64,000 nt of DNA from Streptomyces sp. NRRL F-5135 (GCF_000719775.1 NZ_JOHR01000018.1:1-64000); one strand, 5' to 3'. Counted from the first letter of the stretch, positions 27,358 through 36,052 are shown. Program-made: numbers and translations. Notes: a model not told the origin generated them from the sequence alone.

Positions 27358-27561
27358 TCAGCGCAGCCGAGCGACGAACGCGCGCCAGGCGGGGCGGCCG
27401 AAACCGATGACGGGCCCGGCGGGACGCTTGCTGTCGCGGACGGGAACGAGACCGGGAACGCCGTCGGCGACCTCGACGCAGTCGCCCTGTCCACCGCTGT
27501 AGCTACTCGGGCGCCATTTCACGCCGTGCACGCCGGTCGGTATGTGGGCTCCGTGGCTCAT
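27358..27561 (-). CDS. DUF397 domain protein
   Basis: The 67-residue protein has the DUF397 signature WRPSSYSGGQGDCVEVAD followed by VPVRDSKRP. DUF397 proteins are small actinobacterial partners of XRE/DUF5753 regulators in whiJ-type loci that influence development. The start overlaps the stop of the upstream XRE gene by four bases, so the two are coexpressed. The biochemical role is unknown. Confidence 0.9.
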   Translation of the reverse strand: MSHGAHIPTGVHGVKWRPSSYSGGQGDCVEVADGVPGLVPVRDSKRPAGPVIGFGRPAWRAFVARLR

Positions 27562-28430
27562 GGCTGGTACTCCTTGGCAGCGCGACGGATCAGTGCCAGC
27601 GATTCCGTCGGCGGCAGCGCTGTCGTACGCGCGTCGTCGAAGAGCGCCCGGTAGCGGGCCACTTCCTCCTCACGCTCCAACCACACGTTGCCGGTAGGAG
27701 TCTCCGACAGCACGAGGTCCAGCGATGCCACCTGCGGAAAACTGAGCAGCAGGTATGGACCGAACATACCCGAGTGCGCACCGCGCGAGAACGGGAGAAC
27801 CTGGAGGGTGACGTTGGGCTGTTCCGCCACGGCGACCATGTGTTCCAACTGGGCTCGCATCACGTCGGCCCCACCCACCTCCTGGCGAAGAACTCCCTCT
27901 GCGAGAACAGCCCAGAACTCCATGGGCGATTCACCGGCAAGGCGCTTCTGCCTTGTCAATCGCACCTCGACAAACTGATCGATCTCTTCAGGCGTCTGCC
28001 AGGCACGTGAGGCGACGGTCACCGCGCGACCGTATTCCTCGGTCTGCAACAGCCCTGGCACCAGTTGCACCTGATACGTGCGAACGCTGTCGCAGATCGC
28101 CTCCATCGCGATCTGATCGCGGTACGCCTCGCCGAGCACAGCCCCGTACTGGTGCCACCAGCCCTCCCGCCGACGCCGGTTGGCCCTGCGCGCGAGAGCA
28201 CTCAGACGTTCACGTGCCTCTGGCTCCTCAACCCCGTACGCCTGGATGAGGGCGGTCAGGTCAGGGGTGCGCACCGGCACGTGGCCATTCTCCATGCGAC
28301 TGATCTTGCCCTTGGTGCAGTCGAGGACTTCAGCGGCCGCAGCGGTGGAGAAGCCCGCGTTCTCGCGGAAACGACGTAGTTCGTCGCCGAGTTGGCGGCC
28401 CAGAACGGTGGACGGCTTGATGGATGGCAT
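27558..28430 (-). CDS. XRE-family regulator with DUF5753 (WhiJ-like)
   Basis: The 290-residue protein has an N-terminal helix-turn-helix (about residues 12-65: FSTAAAAEVLDCTKGKISRM) and a C-terminal DUF5753 domain (about 95-280: VQLVPGLLQTEEYGRAV through LPFSRGAHSGMFGPYLLLSF). Related Streptomyces proteins such as WhiJ work with a DUF397 protein and an ATP-binding protein to control sporulation or antibiotic production. Here the DUF397 gene is downstream and an ATP-binding gene is divergent, completing the trio. The ATG at 28430 matches the family start. Confidence 0.92.
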   Translation of the reverse strand: MPSIKPSTVLGRQLGDELRRFRENAGFSTAAAAEVLDCTKGKISRMENGHVPVRTPDLTALIQAYGVEEPEARERLSALARRANRRRREGWWHQYGAVLGEAYRDQIAMEAICDSVRTYQVQLVPGLLQTEEYGRAVTVASRAWQTPEEIDQFVEVRLTRQKRLAGESPMEFWAVLAEGVLRQEVGGADVMRAQLEHMVAVAEQPNVTLQVLPFSRGAHSGMFGPYLLLSFPQVASLDLVLSETPTGNVWLEREEEVARYRALFDDARTTALPPTESLALIRRAAKEYQP

Positions 28431-28619
28431 ACGTCACTCCCTATCAGGACCGCGCCACCCATCGCCGCCACCTTTCACGAACGAGTGAATTAGGCACCGA
28501 AAACCACAGTCAACGTTGCACGAGTACGCGCGCCACGGGCACGCTGCTGCCCGGCGAACGGCGAACCGCCGCCGCCTCGCTGGAACTTGACCGGCAGCTA
28601 CCGAGCCCCAGGGGGCGCC

Positions 28620-29348
28620 ATGGCAACGCAGTCCGATCCGAGCGACGTCACCTTTCGCGTCGCACGACGCCGTAGCAGCGTCCGCAGAGCCCGAAACCTC
28701 CTGCACGCCATCGCCGGTGGCTGGCACATCGGACAGGAGACACTAGCCGAGGCCGAGTTGGTGCTCTCGGAGCTGGTGACGAACGCCTTACGCGTACCGG
28801 TGCCGGGCGACCGGCTGGTGGAGGTACGGATCGCCCGACTCCCCGAGGACGGGGTCCTGCGGCTGGAGGTCGGCGACGCGGGCGGCGGCAAGCCCGAGGT
28901 CCGCACACCCTCCGAGGACGAGACGGGCGGACGCGGGCTGCTGCTGGTGGACGCACTGACCCACCGCTGGGGATACGAGCCGCGCCCGAGCGGCATCGGA
29001 AAGACGGTCTGGGCAGAGCTCAAGGCGCCGGACATCGCGCCGGAGCCCGAGGAGACCGAGGTTGCCGCGATCACGGTCCGGGCGGGGCAGCGCGTGCGAG
29101 TCTGGGGCGAGTGGCACACCGTTCGCGGCCTGCATGCCAAGACCCACCTTTCGCGAATCCTGGAACAGGTCGCGACCGGCGAAGAGGTAGTGATCAGCAA
29201 AGCGGGAGAGCCCGTGGCCAAAGTGGTGCCGCTGCGCCCCAAAGTGAAGCGGACCGGTCGGGGCTCCCTGCGTGGACGCGTCCACATCCCCGACGATTTC
29301 GACGATCTGCCCGATGACCTCGCCGACGCTTTCGGAATGCTCCGATGA
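28620..29348 (+). CDS. Fusion: RsbW-like ATP-binding protein with C-terminal Phd antitoxin domain
   Basis: The 242-residue protein has two parts. Residues 1 to about 165 form a histidine-kinase-like ATP-binding domain of the whiJ-locus type: LSELVTNALRV (N box), LRLEVGDAGGGKPEV (G1), GGRGLLLVDALTHRWG (G2), plus the usual tail VRAGQRVRVWGEWHTVR. From about residue 170 the sequence becomes a Phd antitoxin lacking only its first few residues (AKTHLSRILEQVATGEEVV, then ISKAGEPVAKVVPL) with a toxin-wrapping tail. The start is ATG at 28620 after AGGGGGCGCC. The stop overlaps the vapC start by four bases, so the fused antitoxin still has its toxin partner. Confidence 0.85.
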   Translation: MATQSDPSDVTFRVARRRSSVRRARNLLHAIAGGWHIGQETLAEAELVLSELVTNALRVPVPGDRLVEVRIARLPEDGVLRLEVGDAGGGKPEVRTPSEDETGGRGLLLVDALTHRWGYEPRPSGIGKTVWAELKAPDIAPEPEETEVAAITVRAGQRVRVWGEWHTVRGLHAKTHLSRILEQVATGEEVVISKAGEPVAKVVPLRPKVKRTGRGSLRGRVHIPDDFDDLPDDLADAFGMLR

Positions 29349-29719
29349 AACTGCTTCTCGACACTCATGTGGTCCTGTGGTGGCTGGACGACTCGCCCGA
29401 GTTGTCCGACGAGGTGAAGGATCTGCTGGACACGGAGCCCGCTGTACACGTCAGCGCGGTCACCCCGTGGGAGATCACCGTCAAGCAGTCTCTCGGGGAG
29501 CTGAAGGGGCCGGAGGACCTCGCTGAGCGCGTACGGGACTGCCAGTTCGGCGGCCTGCCCGTCACTGCCGGGCACGGGGTGCGCGCGGGCCGGCTTCCGG
29601 CACACCACCGCGATCCCTTCGACCGGATACTGGTCGCGCAGGCTCAGGTCGAAGGGATGACACTCGTGACACGGGACAAGTGGATCCCTGAGTACGACGT
29701 GCAGGTCATGACCGCCTGA
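29345..29719 (+). CDS. VapC-type PIN-domain toxin
   Basis: The 124-residue protein is a full-length PIN ribonuclease with acidic residues in LLLDTHVVLWWL (Asp6), SAVTPWEITVKQ (Glu43), RDPFDRILVAQAQ and the C-terminal TRDKW. VapC proteins cleave tRNA or rRNA when not bound by antitoxin. The antitoxin is the C-terminal domain of the upstream fusion gene (ATGA overlap), not a separate protein. Confidence 0.9.
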   Translation: MKLLLDTHVVLWWLDDSPELSDEVKDLLDTEPAVHVSAVTPWEITVKQSLGELKGPEDLAERVRDCQFGGLPVTAGHGVRAGRLPAHHRDPFDRILVAQAQVEGMTLVTRDKWIPEYDVQVMTA

Positions 29720-29740
29720 GTCACGAACGGCGCCGAACGA

Positions 29741-29792
29741 CGAAGACCTCCGTGTGCCGGAGTCGTGGGACTCCCGTACACGGAGGTCTTCG
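29741..29792. terminator. Strong bidirectional terminator
   Basis: CGAAGACCTCCGTGT (29741-29755) and ACACGGAGGTCTTCG (29778-29792) are perfectly complementary, with further pairing inside (CGGAGT/ACTCCC). It separates the convergent vapC and protease genes. Confidence 0.9.
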
Positions 29793-29845
29793 CCCGTCAT
29801 CGGTGTGCTGATGCCACTCGGTGGGCGTGGGTGGTGCCCGCCGGG

Positions 29846-31318
29846 TCAGAAACCGTTGTTGGAGGCGCTGCCGTTGCCGCTTCCGTCGCCGGCGTCGCCG
29901 ACTCCGTTGCCGCTGCCGTTGCCCGCGGCGCCGCCGTTGTTGCCGACGGCTCCCTCGCCGTTGTCACCCTGGCCCTGGTCGCCGATGCCCGCGTTGGCTC
30001 CCGCGTCGCCCTGTCCCTGGCCCTGGTCACCCGCGCCCGCGCCGCCGTTCAGGCCCTCGTCACCAACGCCCGCGTTGGCACCCGCGCCGCCTTCCTCACC
30101 GGCGCCGCCGTTCAGGCCCTCGTCGCCGGCACCGGCGTTGGCGCCCTCGTCGCCCGCGCCCGCGTTCGCGCCCTCGTCACCGGCGCCACCCTCACCGGCG
30201 CCGCCGCCCGCGTCGCCCGCGCCGATCTGGGCGCCGACCGCCGCCAGGGCCGTCGTCACCGGCTGGAAGAAGGTCTCCCCGCCGACCGTGCAGTCGCCGC
30301 TGCCGCCCGACGTCAGGCCGACGGCGCCGCCGTCCGCCGTGAAGAGGGGGCCGCCGCTGTCGCCCGGCTCGGCGCAGACGTCGGTCTGGATGAGGCCGGT
30401 GACCGTGCCCTCCGCGTAGTTGACGGTGGCGTCGAGGCCCGTGACCGTACCGTCGTTCAGGCCGGTCGTGCTGCCCATGCGGATGACGTCCTGGCCGACC
30501 TGCGCCTCGACCGCCGCGTTGATGTCCACGACCTGGTCGCCGGTGTTCACCGTGGACGTGGCCTCGGTCGCGGCGTCGTCGTACGTGGCGAGCGCGAAGT
30601 CACCCTCGCCCGGGAAGGTCGCGGCCTGGATCGTGGCCACCGGCTCCCCGTCCTGGGCGTCCGACCACGCCTCGGTGGCGACACCGCAGTGGCCCGCCGT
30701 GATGAAGCCGGGGGCGCCGTCCTGCGTGGTGACGTTGAAGCCGAGGGAGCAGCGCGCGCCGCCGCCGAAGATCGCGTCGCCGCCCTCGGCGAACGTCGTG
30801 AACTCGCCCTGCGACCGCTTGACCCGGGCCACGTCCTGGCCCAGCGACTGGACGGTGGACTCCAGCTTCGTCCAGTTCTCGTCGGTGACCGTACGGTCCG
30901 CCGTGACCTGGATCTGATTGGTCTTCGGGTCGACGGACCAGGCGGTGCCCGGAATGGTCGCCTGCTGCTTCAGCGTCTGCGATGCGGACTTCAGCTGCGC
31001 CGTACTGTTCTTGACATTTCTGACGACGGCGCCGGCCTCCTGGGCCCGGAGTTCGATCTTGTTGTTGTCACCGACGACATTGATGACGAGCTGCTGCTTG
31101 TCCTTGTCGTAATACGAGCCCGCGAATGCCTCGCCCAATTGCGAGGCGAGCTGCGAGGCGAGGTCGCTCGCGGATGCGGCGCTCAACGCCTTGGGCGACG
31201 TGTCCGGCGCGTCCTGGGAGGCATTGGCGTTGGGCAGCAGAATCGCAGCCGCCGCGATGGCCGCGGCGCCACCGCCGGCGAAAACGAGCTTCCGCTTGGG
31301 TATGCGTTTGTGGCTCAA
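29846..31318 (-). CDS. Secreted streptogrisin-like serine protease with long repetitive tail
   Basis: The 490-residue S1-family prepro-protease has a signal peptide (basic KRIPKRK, hydrophobic core, cleavage after NANA near residue 30), then a propeptide (about 35-165). The mature domain has the catalytic triad His in ITAGHCG, Asp in EGDFAL and Ser in EPGDSGGP. The last 140 residues are a Gly/Ala/Asp/Glu/Asn-rich repeat region (units like GAGDEGANA) with no LPXTG or membrane anchor. The start is an uncommon TTG at 31318: AGGAGG lies seven bases upstream, and the first sensible ATG would be much further upstream in non-homologous sequence. Confidence 0.88.
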   Translation of the reverse strand: MSHKRIPKRKLVFAGGGAAAIAAAAILLPNANASQDAPDTSPKALSAASASDLASQLASQLGEAFAGSYYDKDKQQLVINVVGDNNKIELRAQEAGAVVRNVKNSTAQLKSASQTLKQQATIPGTAWSVDPKTNQIQVTADRTVTDENWTKLESTVQSLGQDVARVKRSQGEFTTFAEGGDAIFGGGARCSLGFNVTTQDGAPGFITAGHCGVATEAWSDAQDGEPVATIQAATFPGEGDFALATYDDAATEATSTVNTGDQVVDINAAVEAQVGQDVIRMGSTTGLNDGTVTGLDATVNYAEGTVTGLIQTDVCAEPGDSGGPLFTADGGAVGLTSGGSGDCTVGGETFFQPVTTALAAVGAQIGAGDAGGGAGEGGAGDEGANAGAGDEGANAGAGDEGLNGGAGEEGGAGANAGVGDEGLNGGAGAGDQGQGQGDAGANAGIGDQGQGDNGEGAVGNNGGAAGNGSGNGVGDAGDGSGNGSASNNGF

Positions 31319-31655
31319 CTCAAGACCTCCTGTGGGGGACGAAAGTCCGCTCGCCGGCAGCAGACGAAGAATGCTTCGGGTATTCATACGGAGCCGAACC
31401 ACGGTGTGTTCAAACGGAGTTCCAAAAAATCGGCCCCCGCCCGGTCCCCGGCGCCCCGGAGCGGCGTAACGGCCGGTGGGCGGGCCCGTGGGGGGAGCGT
31501 GGGGCCCGCGCACCCGGCCCCCACCTCACCCGCACCTCCCGTCGGTGGCATCACCCCGACCGACATCACCCGAGGGGGAGTTGTGACGACCGCCGAAGAG
31601 ACCCCACAGCAACTGACCGCGCTGGGGCCGGACGACCCGCGGGAGGTCTCCGGCC
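31319..31655. other. Gap between protease and response regulator
   Basis: 337 bases hold the protease promoter region (minus strand; AT-richer around 31370-31430, ATTCATACGG and TTCAAACGGAG) and, on the plus strand, a possible kinase N-terminal remnant annotated separately. Confidence 0.4.
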
Positions 31656-31660
31656 TCAAG
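31583..31660 (+). pseudogene. Possible N-terminal remnant of a Ser/Thr protein kinase gene
   Basis: A GTG at 31583 with GAGGGGGAGTT upstream opens a frame reading VTTAEETPQQLTALGPDD then PREVSG. This resembles the first residues of Streptomyces Hanks-type kinases, where such a lead runs into the glycine-rich loop. Here the homology stops at once and the frame runs on antisense to the response regulator. It is probably the leftover start of a deleted gene, but the evidence is a short match by eye. Confidence 0.3.
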
Positions 31661-32372
31661 CGCCGGAGACGCCGAGCCAGTAGCCGAAGCCCCGGCGGGT
31701 GTGGATCAGCGCGGGCCCTTCCCGGTCCACCTTGGACCGCAGACGGGAGACGAGCTTCTCGATGGCCTGGCCCGCGCGGAACTCGCCCCAGACGTGCCTG
31801 CTGATCTGCTCTTTGGACAGCACACGCTCCGCGTTGGCCAGCAGGTGGCGCAGGAGCCGGTACTCGGCGGGTGTGAGGTCGAGCGGTCTTGGACCGCGCC
31901 GGGCCAGGCAGGCGGCGTCGTCCAGGACCAGGTCGCCGTAGCAGGGCTTCCCGTCGCACCGTTCGGGGCGCCGGCCGCGCAGCAGGCCCTGCGCCCGGGC
32001 CAGAACCTCGGCGATACGGACGGGCTTGGTGACGTAGTCCCGCTCCCCCGGGTCCAGTTCGGGGGCGAGGCTGTGGATCGAGTCGCACGCCACCAGGAAG
32101 AGCAGGGGCGGACGGTCCATGGGCGCGACGCGGCGGCCCCGAGCCAGACCGGCCAGGTCCGGCAGCACGGTGTCCAGGACGACCAGGTCGAAGCGGTCCC
32201 GCGCGAGCCGTGCCATCCCCTCGGCGCCCGTGGTCGCGGTCCCCACGCGGTAGCCCGCCAACTCCAAAGCGGTCGCGACCAGTTCGGTGGGACCGGGGTC
32301 GTCGGCGACGAGCAGCACGTGCCGCCCGTCACCACGAGGCGGCGACGGCTTCTCGCTGAGGGTGCTCCACAT
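31656..32372 (-). CDS. OmpR/PhoB-family response regulator, orphan
   Basis: The 238-residue protein has a receiver domain (about residues 18-130) with phosphoacceptor Asp in DLVVLDTVLPDL and Lys in YVTKPVRIAEV, and a winged-helix output domain (about 140-235: DLTPAEYRLLRHLLANAERV, RSKVDREGPALIHTRRGFGY). In the acidic pocket VADDPGPTE keeps the acidic pair. No sensor kinase is adjacent; the nearest lone kinase is at 48475. ATG at 32372. Confidence 0.9.
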   Translation of the reverse strand: MWSTLSEKPSPPRGDGRHVLLVADDPGPTELVATALELAGYRVGTATTGAEGMARLARDRFDLVVLDTVLPDLAGLARGRRVAPMDRPPLLFLVACDSIHSLAPELDPGERDYVTKPVRIAEVLARAQGLLRGRRPERCDGKPCYGDLVLDDAACLARRGPRPLDLTPAEYRLLRHLLANAERVLSKEQISRHVWGEFRAGQAIEKLVSRLRSKVDREGPALIHTRRGFGYWLGVSGA

Positions 32373-32513
32373 GACAAGACCATTCGGTGTAGTGCTCGTG
32401 GTGCGCGGTGCGCGGTGCGTACGCGGAGCCCCGGCCTCGCGATCAGGGTTGTGCCACGGATCGGAATCGTGCCCGGATCGGGCCCACGCCTGGGCGACCC
32501 TGCCGCTGACTGA

Positions 32514-33134
32514 TTACGGCCTCGTCTTCGGCCCGCTGCCTGACGGCCCGGGTCCCCGCGCCGGTCCGGGCACCGACCCCGGTGCCGCCCCCGGCCCCAA
32601 TCCCAATCCCGATCCCGGTCCTGGTTCGGTCAGGGCGGAGGGCCGGGCGTCGACATGTCCCTCGGAATGCGTGACGAAGTCGTCGACCAGCCGGTGGAAG
32701 AGCCCGGCGAGCTGCCGCAGATCCTGGGCCGACCAGTCCGCCAGGGCCATCTCCATCCCCCGGCGGCTCGCCTCCCGTACACGGTCGACCGCGGTCAGCC
32801 CCGCTTCGGTGAGCCGGACGCGCTGTGCGCGGCGGTCGTCCGGGTCCGGGACGCGGGTCACGTAGCCGCCGTTCTCCAGCTGCCGCAGTTGCCGGGTGAC
32901 ATGGGACGCCTCCACGGACAGCCGGGCCGCCAGCTCCCCGGGGCGCAGCGGCTCGGCCTCGGCGACGTTCCGCAGGATCGCCACGGCGGCCCTGTCGAAC
33001 GCCAGCCCGGCCGTGGCCATCAGACGCTCGTGCTGCCGGGCCCGGCCCGCGAGGTACGAGATGCGGGAGAGGGCTCGCTCGATGTCGCTCACGGCCGCGG
33101 GAACGGGTTCTGCTGCGGGTGACGGTGTGGGCAT
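32514..33134 (-). CDS. MarR-family regulator with Gly/Pro-rich tail
   Basis: The 206-residue winged-helix protein has recognition region LAARLSVEASHVTRQLRQLE and wing PDPDDRRAQRVRLTEAG. The last 40 residues (after RPSALTEPG) are Gly/Pro low-complexity from repetitive DNA and look like a recent tail extension. The gene starts just inside a TTGC/GCAA inverted repeat (33153-33173), so autoregulation is likely. The former target on the other side seems to have been lost: only an isochorismatase fragment remains there. Confidence 0.87.
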   Translation of the reverse strand: MPTPSPAAEPVPAAVSDIERALSRISYLAGRARQHERLMATAGLAFDRAAVAILRNVAEAEPLRPGELAARLSVEASHVTRQLRQLENGGYVTRVPDPDDRRAQRVRLTEAGLTAVDRVREASRRGMEMALADWSAQDLRQLAGLFHRLVDDFVTHSEGHVDARPSALTEPGPGSGLGLGPGAAPGSVPGPARGPGPSGSGPKTRP

Positions 33135-33152
33135 GCGACCACCATACTCATA

Positions 33153-33173
33153 ACTTGCCTAAGTCAAGCAAGT
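33153..33173. promoter_or_regulatory. Inverted-repeat operator upstream of the MarR gene
   Basis: ACTTGC (33153-33158) and GCAAGT (33168-33173) flank nine bases (CTAAGTCAA). The position, about 20 bases before the MarR start codon, fits an autoregulatory MarR site. Confidence 0.6.
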
Positions 33174-33317
33174 CGGAATGCGGTTGTGTGCGTGCGGCAG
33201 GCCCGGCGCCGCCATTCCTGGCACCACCGGCCGCCGGCCGCCGGCCGCCGGCCGCCAGCACCCGGCACCCCGGCACCCGGCCCCGCCGTCCCGGGTACGG
33301 TGCCGACTCGGGAACCG

Positions 33318-33475
33318 TCAGCGCACCGCCGCCCAGTCGGCCACGGTCGTGACCTCCGCCTGGCCGGGAAACACCTTCTCCACAAGGACCCGGTGCACCT
33401 CCGGATCGGCGTCGGGGCACCCGTCGGACAGGACGGTGAGGCCGAAGTCCAGGTCCCCGACGGCACGACGCGCTC
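33318..33475 (-). pseudogene. C-terminal fragment of an isochorismatase-family hydrolase
   Basis: One minus-strand frame encodes DLDFGLTVLSDGCPDADPEV, then HRVLVEKVFPGQAEVTTVAD and a stop. This is the typical last 50 residues of cysteine hydrolases of the isochorismatase family. No start or catalytic N-terminal part exists upstream; the fragment begins within about 15 bases of 33475. I infer a gene truncated by deletion. Confidence 0.6.
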
Positions 33476-33683
33476 CCCCGGCACGTGAGCCGCGTCACGT
33501 CAGGAAATCGTCAGTGAGCTGTCCGGGGGGCGTCAGTCCGCTCCGCTTTCATGCGGGGTGGTCACACCGTCGACCAGCGCTTCCCGGCCGGCCGGCGCTT
33601 CGCGTCACCGACAGCGCCTGCCGATCGGCCGACGCTTCCCCGGTCTCCGTTCCGTCGGAGCCCCCATCACCGAGGAGTGCACC

Positions 33684-34919
33684 ATGACCGGCACCTGCCC
33701 CGTGACCGGCGCGGCCCACACCGTGCCCGAGTATCCGATGGCGCGGGCGGCGGAACGCCCGCTGGCGCCGTTCCCCGCCGCGCGGGCGCTGCGCGACCGG
33801 CAGCCGGTCAGCCGGGTCCGGATCTGGAACGGCGCCACACCCTGGCTGATCACGCGCCACGCCGACCAGCGCGCCCTGCTCACCGACCCGCGACTGAGCG
33901 ACGACGACCTCGACCCCGGCTTCCCGTACGTGAACCGGCACCGGGCGGAGATCGCGCCGCTCACCCCCCGCATGATCACGAACACGGACGCGCCGGAACA
34001 CACCCGGCTGCGCCGCTCGGTCAACGGCCCCTTCCTCGTCAAACGGGTCGAGGCGATGCGGGCGCCCATCCAGAAGCTGGTGGACGGGCTGATCGACGAC
34101 ATGCTCGCGGGCCCGAACCCGACGGACCTGCTGACCGCGCTCGCCCTGCCGGTGCCGTCCCTGGTCATCGCCGAGATGCTGGGTGTCCCGTACGAGGACC
34201 ACGCCTTCTTCCAGAAGTTCTCCGCCACGGTCCTCGACAGCGCCGCCCCGCAGGAGGAGGTCAGGGAGGTGGGCGGGCGGATGGCGGCGTATCTGAGCGA
34301 CCTCCTCGACCAGAAGATGGCCGGCCCCGCCGACGACGTGATGTCCGAGATGGGCGGCAGGGTCAAGACCGGCGACATGACCCACACCGAGGCCGTGCAC
34401 ATGAGCACGGCCATGCTGATCGCGGGCCACGAGACGACGGCGACGATGATCAGCCTGGGCACGCTGGCCCTGTTCCAGCACCCGGACCAGCTGGCGGTCC
34501 TGCGCGGGACGAACGACCCGAAGGTGATCGGGGGCGCGGTGGACGAACTGCTGCGCTACCTGAGCATCGTGCAGACCGGCGTGCGCCGGGTCGCGAAGGA
34601 GGACATCGAGATCAGCGGCGTCCACATCCGCGCCGGGGAAGGTGTCATCTTCGACCTGCACGCCGCCAACTGGGACCCGGAGGCCTTCCCGGACGCCGAG
34701 CGCCTGGACCTCGGCCGGCCCGCCCGCAACCACCAGGCGTTCGGCTACGGCCCCCACCAGTGCCTGGGCCAGAACCTCGCCCGCCTGGAGCTCCAGGTCG
34801 TCTACGGCACCCTCTACCGCCGGATCCCCACGCTACGGCCGGCCGTCGACATCGCGGACCTGGAGTTCGACCACACCGGGACCACCTACGGAGTCACGTC
34901 CCTCCCCGTGGCCTGGTGA
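33684..34919 (+). CDS. Cytochrome P450
   Basis: The 411-residue soluble bacterial P450 has the I-helix motif AGHETTATMI (about residue 250), the ExxR motif ELLRYL (near 287) and the haem loop FGYGPHQCLGQNLARLEL with the cysteine ligand (near 360). The ATG at 33684 (MTGTCPVTGAAH) has GAGGAG seven bases upstream. No ferredoxin gene is adjacent. It converges on a TetR gene and lies near a Baeyer-Villiger monooxygenase operon, which suggests oxidation of a hydrophobic substrate. That is inference. Confidence 0.95.
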   Translation: MTGTCPVTGAAHTVPEYPMARAAERPLAPFPAARALRDRQPVSRVRIWNGATPWLITRHADQRALLTDPRLSDDDLDPGFPYVNRHRAEIAPLTPRMITNTDAPEHTRLRRSVNGPFLVKRVEAMRAPIQKLVDGLIDDMLAGPNPTDLLTALALPVPSLVIAEMLGVPYEDHAFFQKFSATVLDSAAPQEEVREVGGRMAAYLSDLLDQKMAGPADDVMSEMGGRVKTGDMTHTEAVHMSTAMLIAGHETTATMISLGTLALFQHPDQLAVLRGTNDPKVIGGAVDELLRYLSIVQTGVRRVAKEDIEISGVHIRAGEGVIFDLHAANWDPEAFPDAERLDLGRPARNHQAFGYGPHQCLGQNLARLELQVVYGTLYRRIPTLRPAVDIADLEFDHTGTTYGVTSLPVAW

Positions 34920-34963
34920 CCGCCCGTCGCCGGTAACCCACGCGACGGCCGGGCAGGCGGCGA

Positions 34964-35617
34964 TCACTCCTCACGCGTGACCGGCGCCTGCCACAGCGCG
35001 ACGATCACATCGATGAGTCCGGTGGCGGTCTCCCGCCAGGTCGCGCGGGACGTCGGGGTGCCGTCGGCGAGGGCGCGTTCCCGTTCGACGGCCATCTGCG
35101 AGATCAGGTGACGCGTCATGGCGCCGCGCTCCTCGCGCACCTCGGCGGGCAGGTCGGAAAGGCACCGCTCCAACCCCTCCTGCATCATGCGCATTGACGG
35201 GCCGGCGTCGGCGGACTCCTCGGTCGTGATCGCGCGGAGCGCGGGGTCGGCGGTGACCTGGGTGACGAACCGGGCGTACCAACTCGGGTTGCCCAGGGCT
35301 TCCAGGTGCTCGGTGAGGGGGCGGACCGCGCAGGCCACCCAGTCCCGCAGCTCGGTGGAGTCGCCGATCTCGGCCAGCAACCGCGCCCTGATGTCCTCCA
35401 TCTGCTCGGCGTGCTTGCGGACGATCGCGCGCACCAGGTCGACCTTGGTCCCGAAGTGGTAGGTGACGGCGGCGTTGTTGCCCTGCCCCGCCGCCTCGCT
35501 GATCTGGCGGTTGGCCACCGCGTACACACCGCGCTCGGCGAACAGCCGCTCGGCCGCGGTCAGCAGCGCCTCCCGCGTCGCGTTGACCTGCTCGTCCCGT
35601 CTCGTCCTGCCTGCCAT
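34964..35617 (-). CDS. TetR-family regulator
   Basis: The roughly 217-residue protein has an N-terminal helix-turn-helix (about residues 8-55: ALLTAAERLFAERGVYAVAN, GQGNNAAVTYHFGTKVDLV) and a ligand-binding C-terminal domain. ATG at 35617 or 35620. The frame is open another 107 codons into repetitive non-protein sequence. It lies downstream of the SDR gene, same strand, and convergent to the P450 gene. It could control either. Confidence 0.9.
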   Translation of the reverse strand: MAGRTRRDEQVNATREALLTAAERLFAERGVYAVANRQISEAAGQGNNAAVTYHFGTKVDLVRAIVRKHAEQMEDIRARLLAEIGDSTELRDWVACAVRPLTEHLEALGNPSWYARFVTQVTADPALRAITTEESADAGPSMRMMQEGLERCLSDLPAEVREERGAMTRHLISQMAVERERALADGTPTSRATWRETATGLIDVIVALWQAPVTREE

Positions 35618-36052
35618 CATCGCCACCACTTCGGGACATCGCGCTCCTCCGCGACGGCCGGGTCCCACAGGCCACCGCAGCCCCCGGCCCAGTCGGCGAG
35701 GTCGAACGACGGAAGCGTACGCAACGACCCGCCGCACCTGCGCGACGCCCCGTCGAGGCCGCGGCCGTCCGTCCCGCGCGCGCCACTCGGGCTTCCGGAC
35801 CGCGCCCCGTCCGCCCGCGAACCGGTTCGGCCCCGGACCCGACTCCGGGCTCGGACCAGGTCCGGGGCCACGTCCAGGTCCGGGGCCACGTCGAGGTCCG
35901 GGGCCACGTCCAGGTCCCGGTTCAGGTCCTAGGGCCAAACCTCCGTTGGGTCCAGGTCCCAGTTCAGGCCGCGGGCCCGGCCCCGGTCAAGGGGCCGGAC
36001 CGCCCGGCGCTCGCCGCACGCCCCGGGCGTCCGCCGGCCGGCGGCCCGTCCG
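35618..36052. repeat. Non-coding stretch with CAGGTCCGGGGCCACGTC tandem repeats
   Basis: There are 435 bases without a gene. From about 35860 to 35925 an 18-base unit (CAGGTCCGGGGCCACGTC) is repeated three to four times with small changes; GTCCAGGTCC variants continue to 35965. The part nearest 35640 probably holds the TetR promoter. Nothing else is recognisable. Confidence 0.6.
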
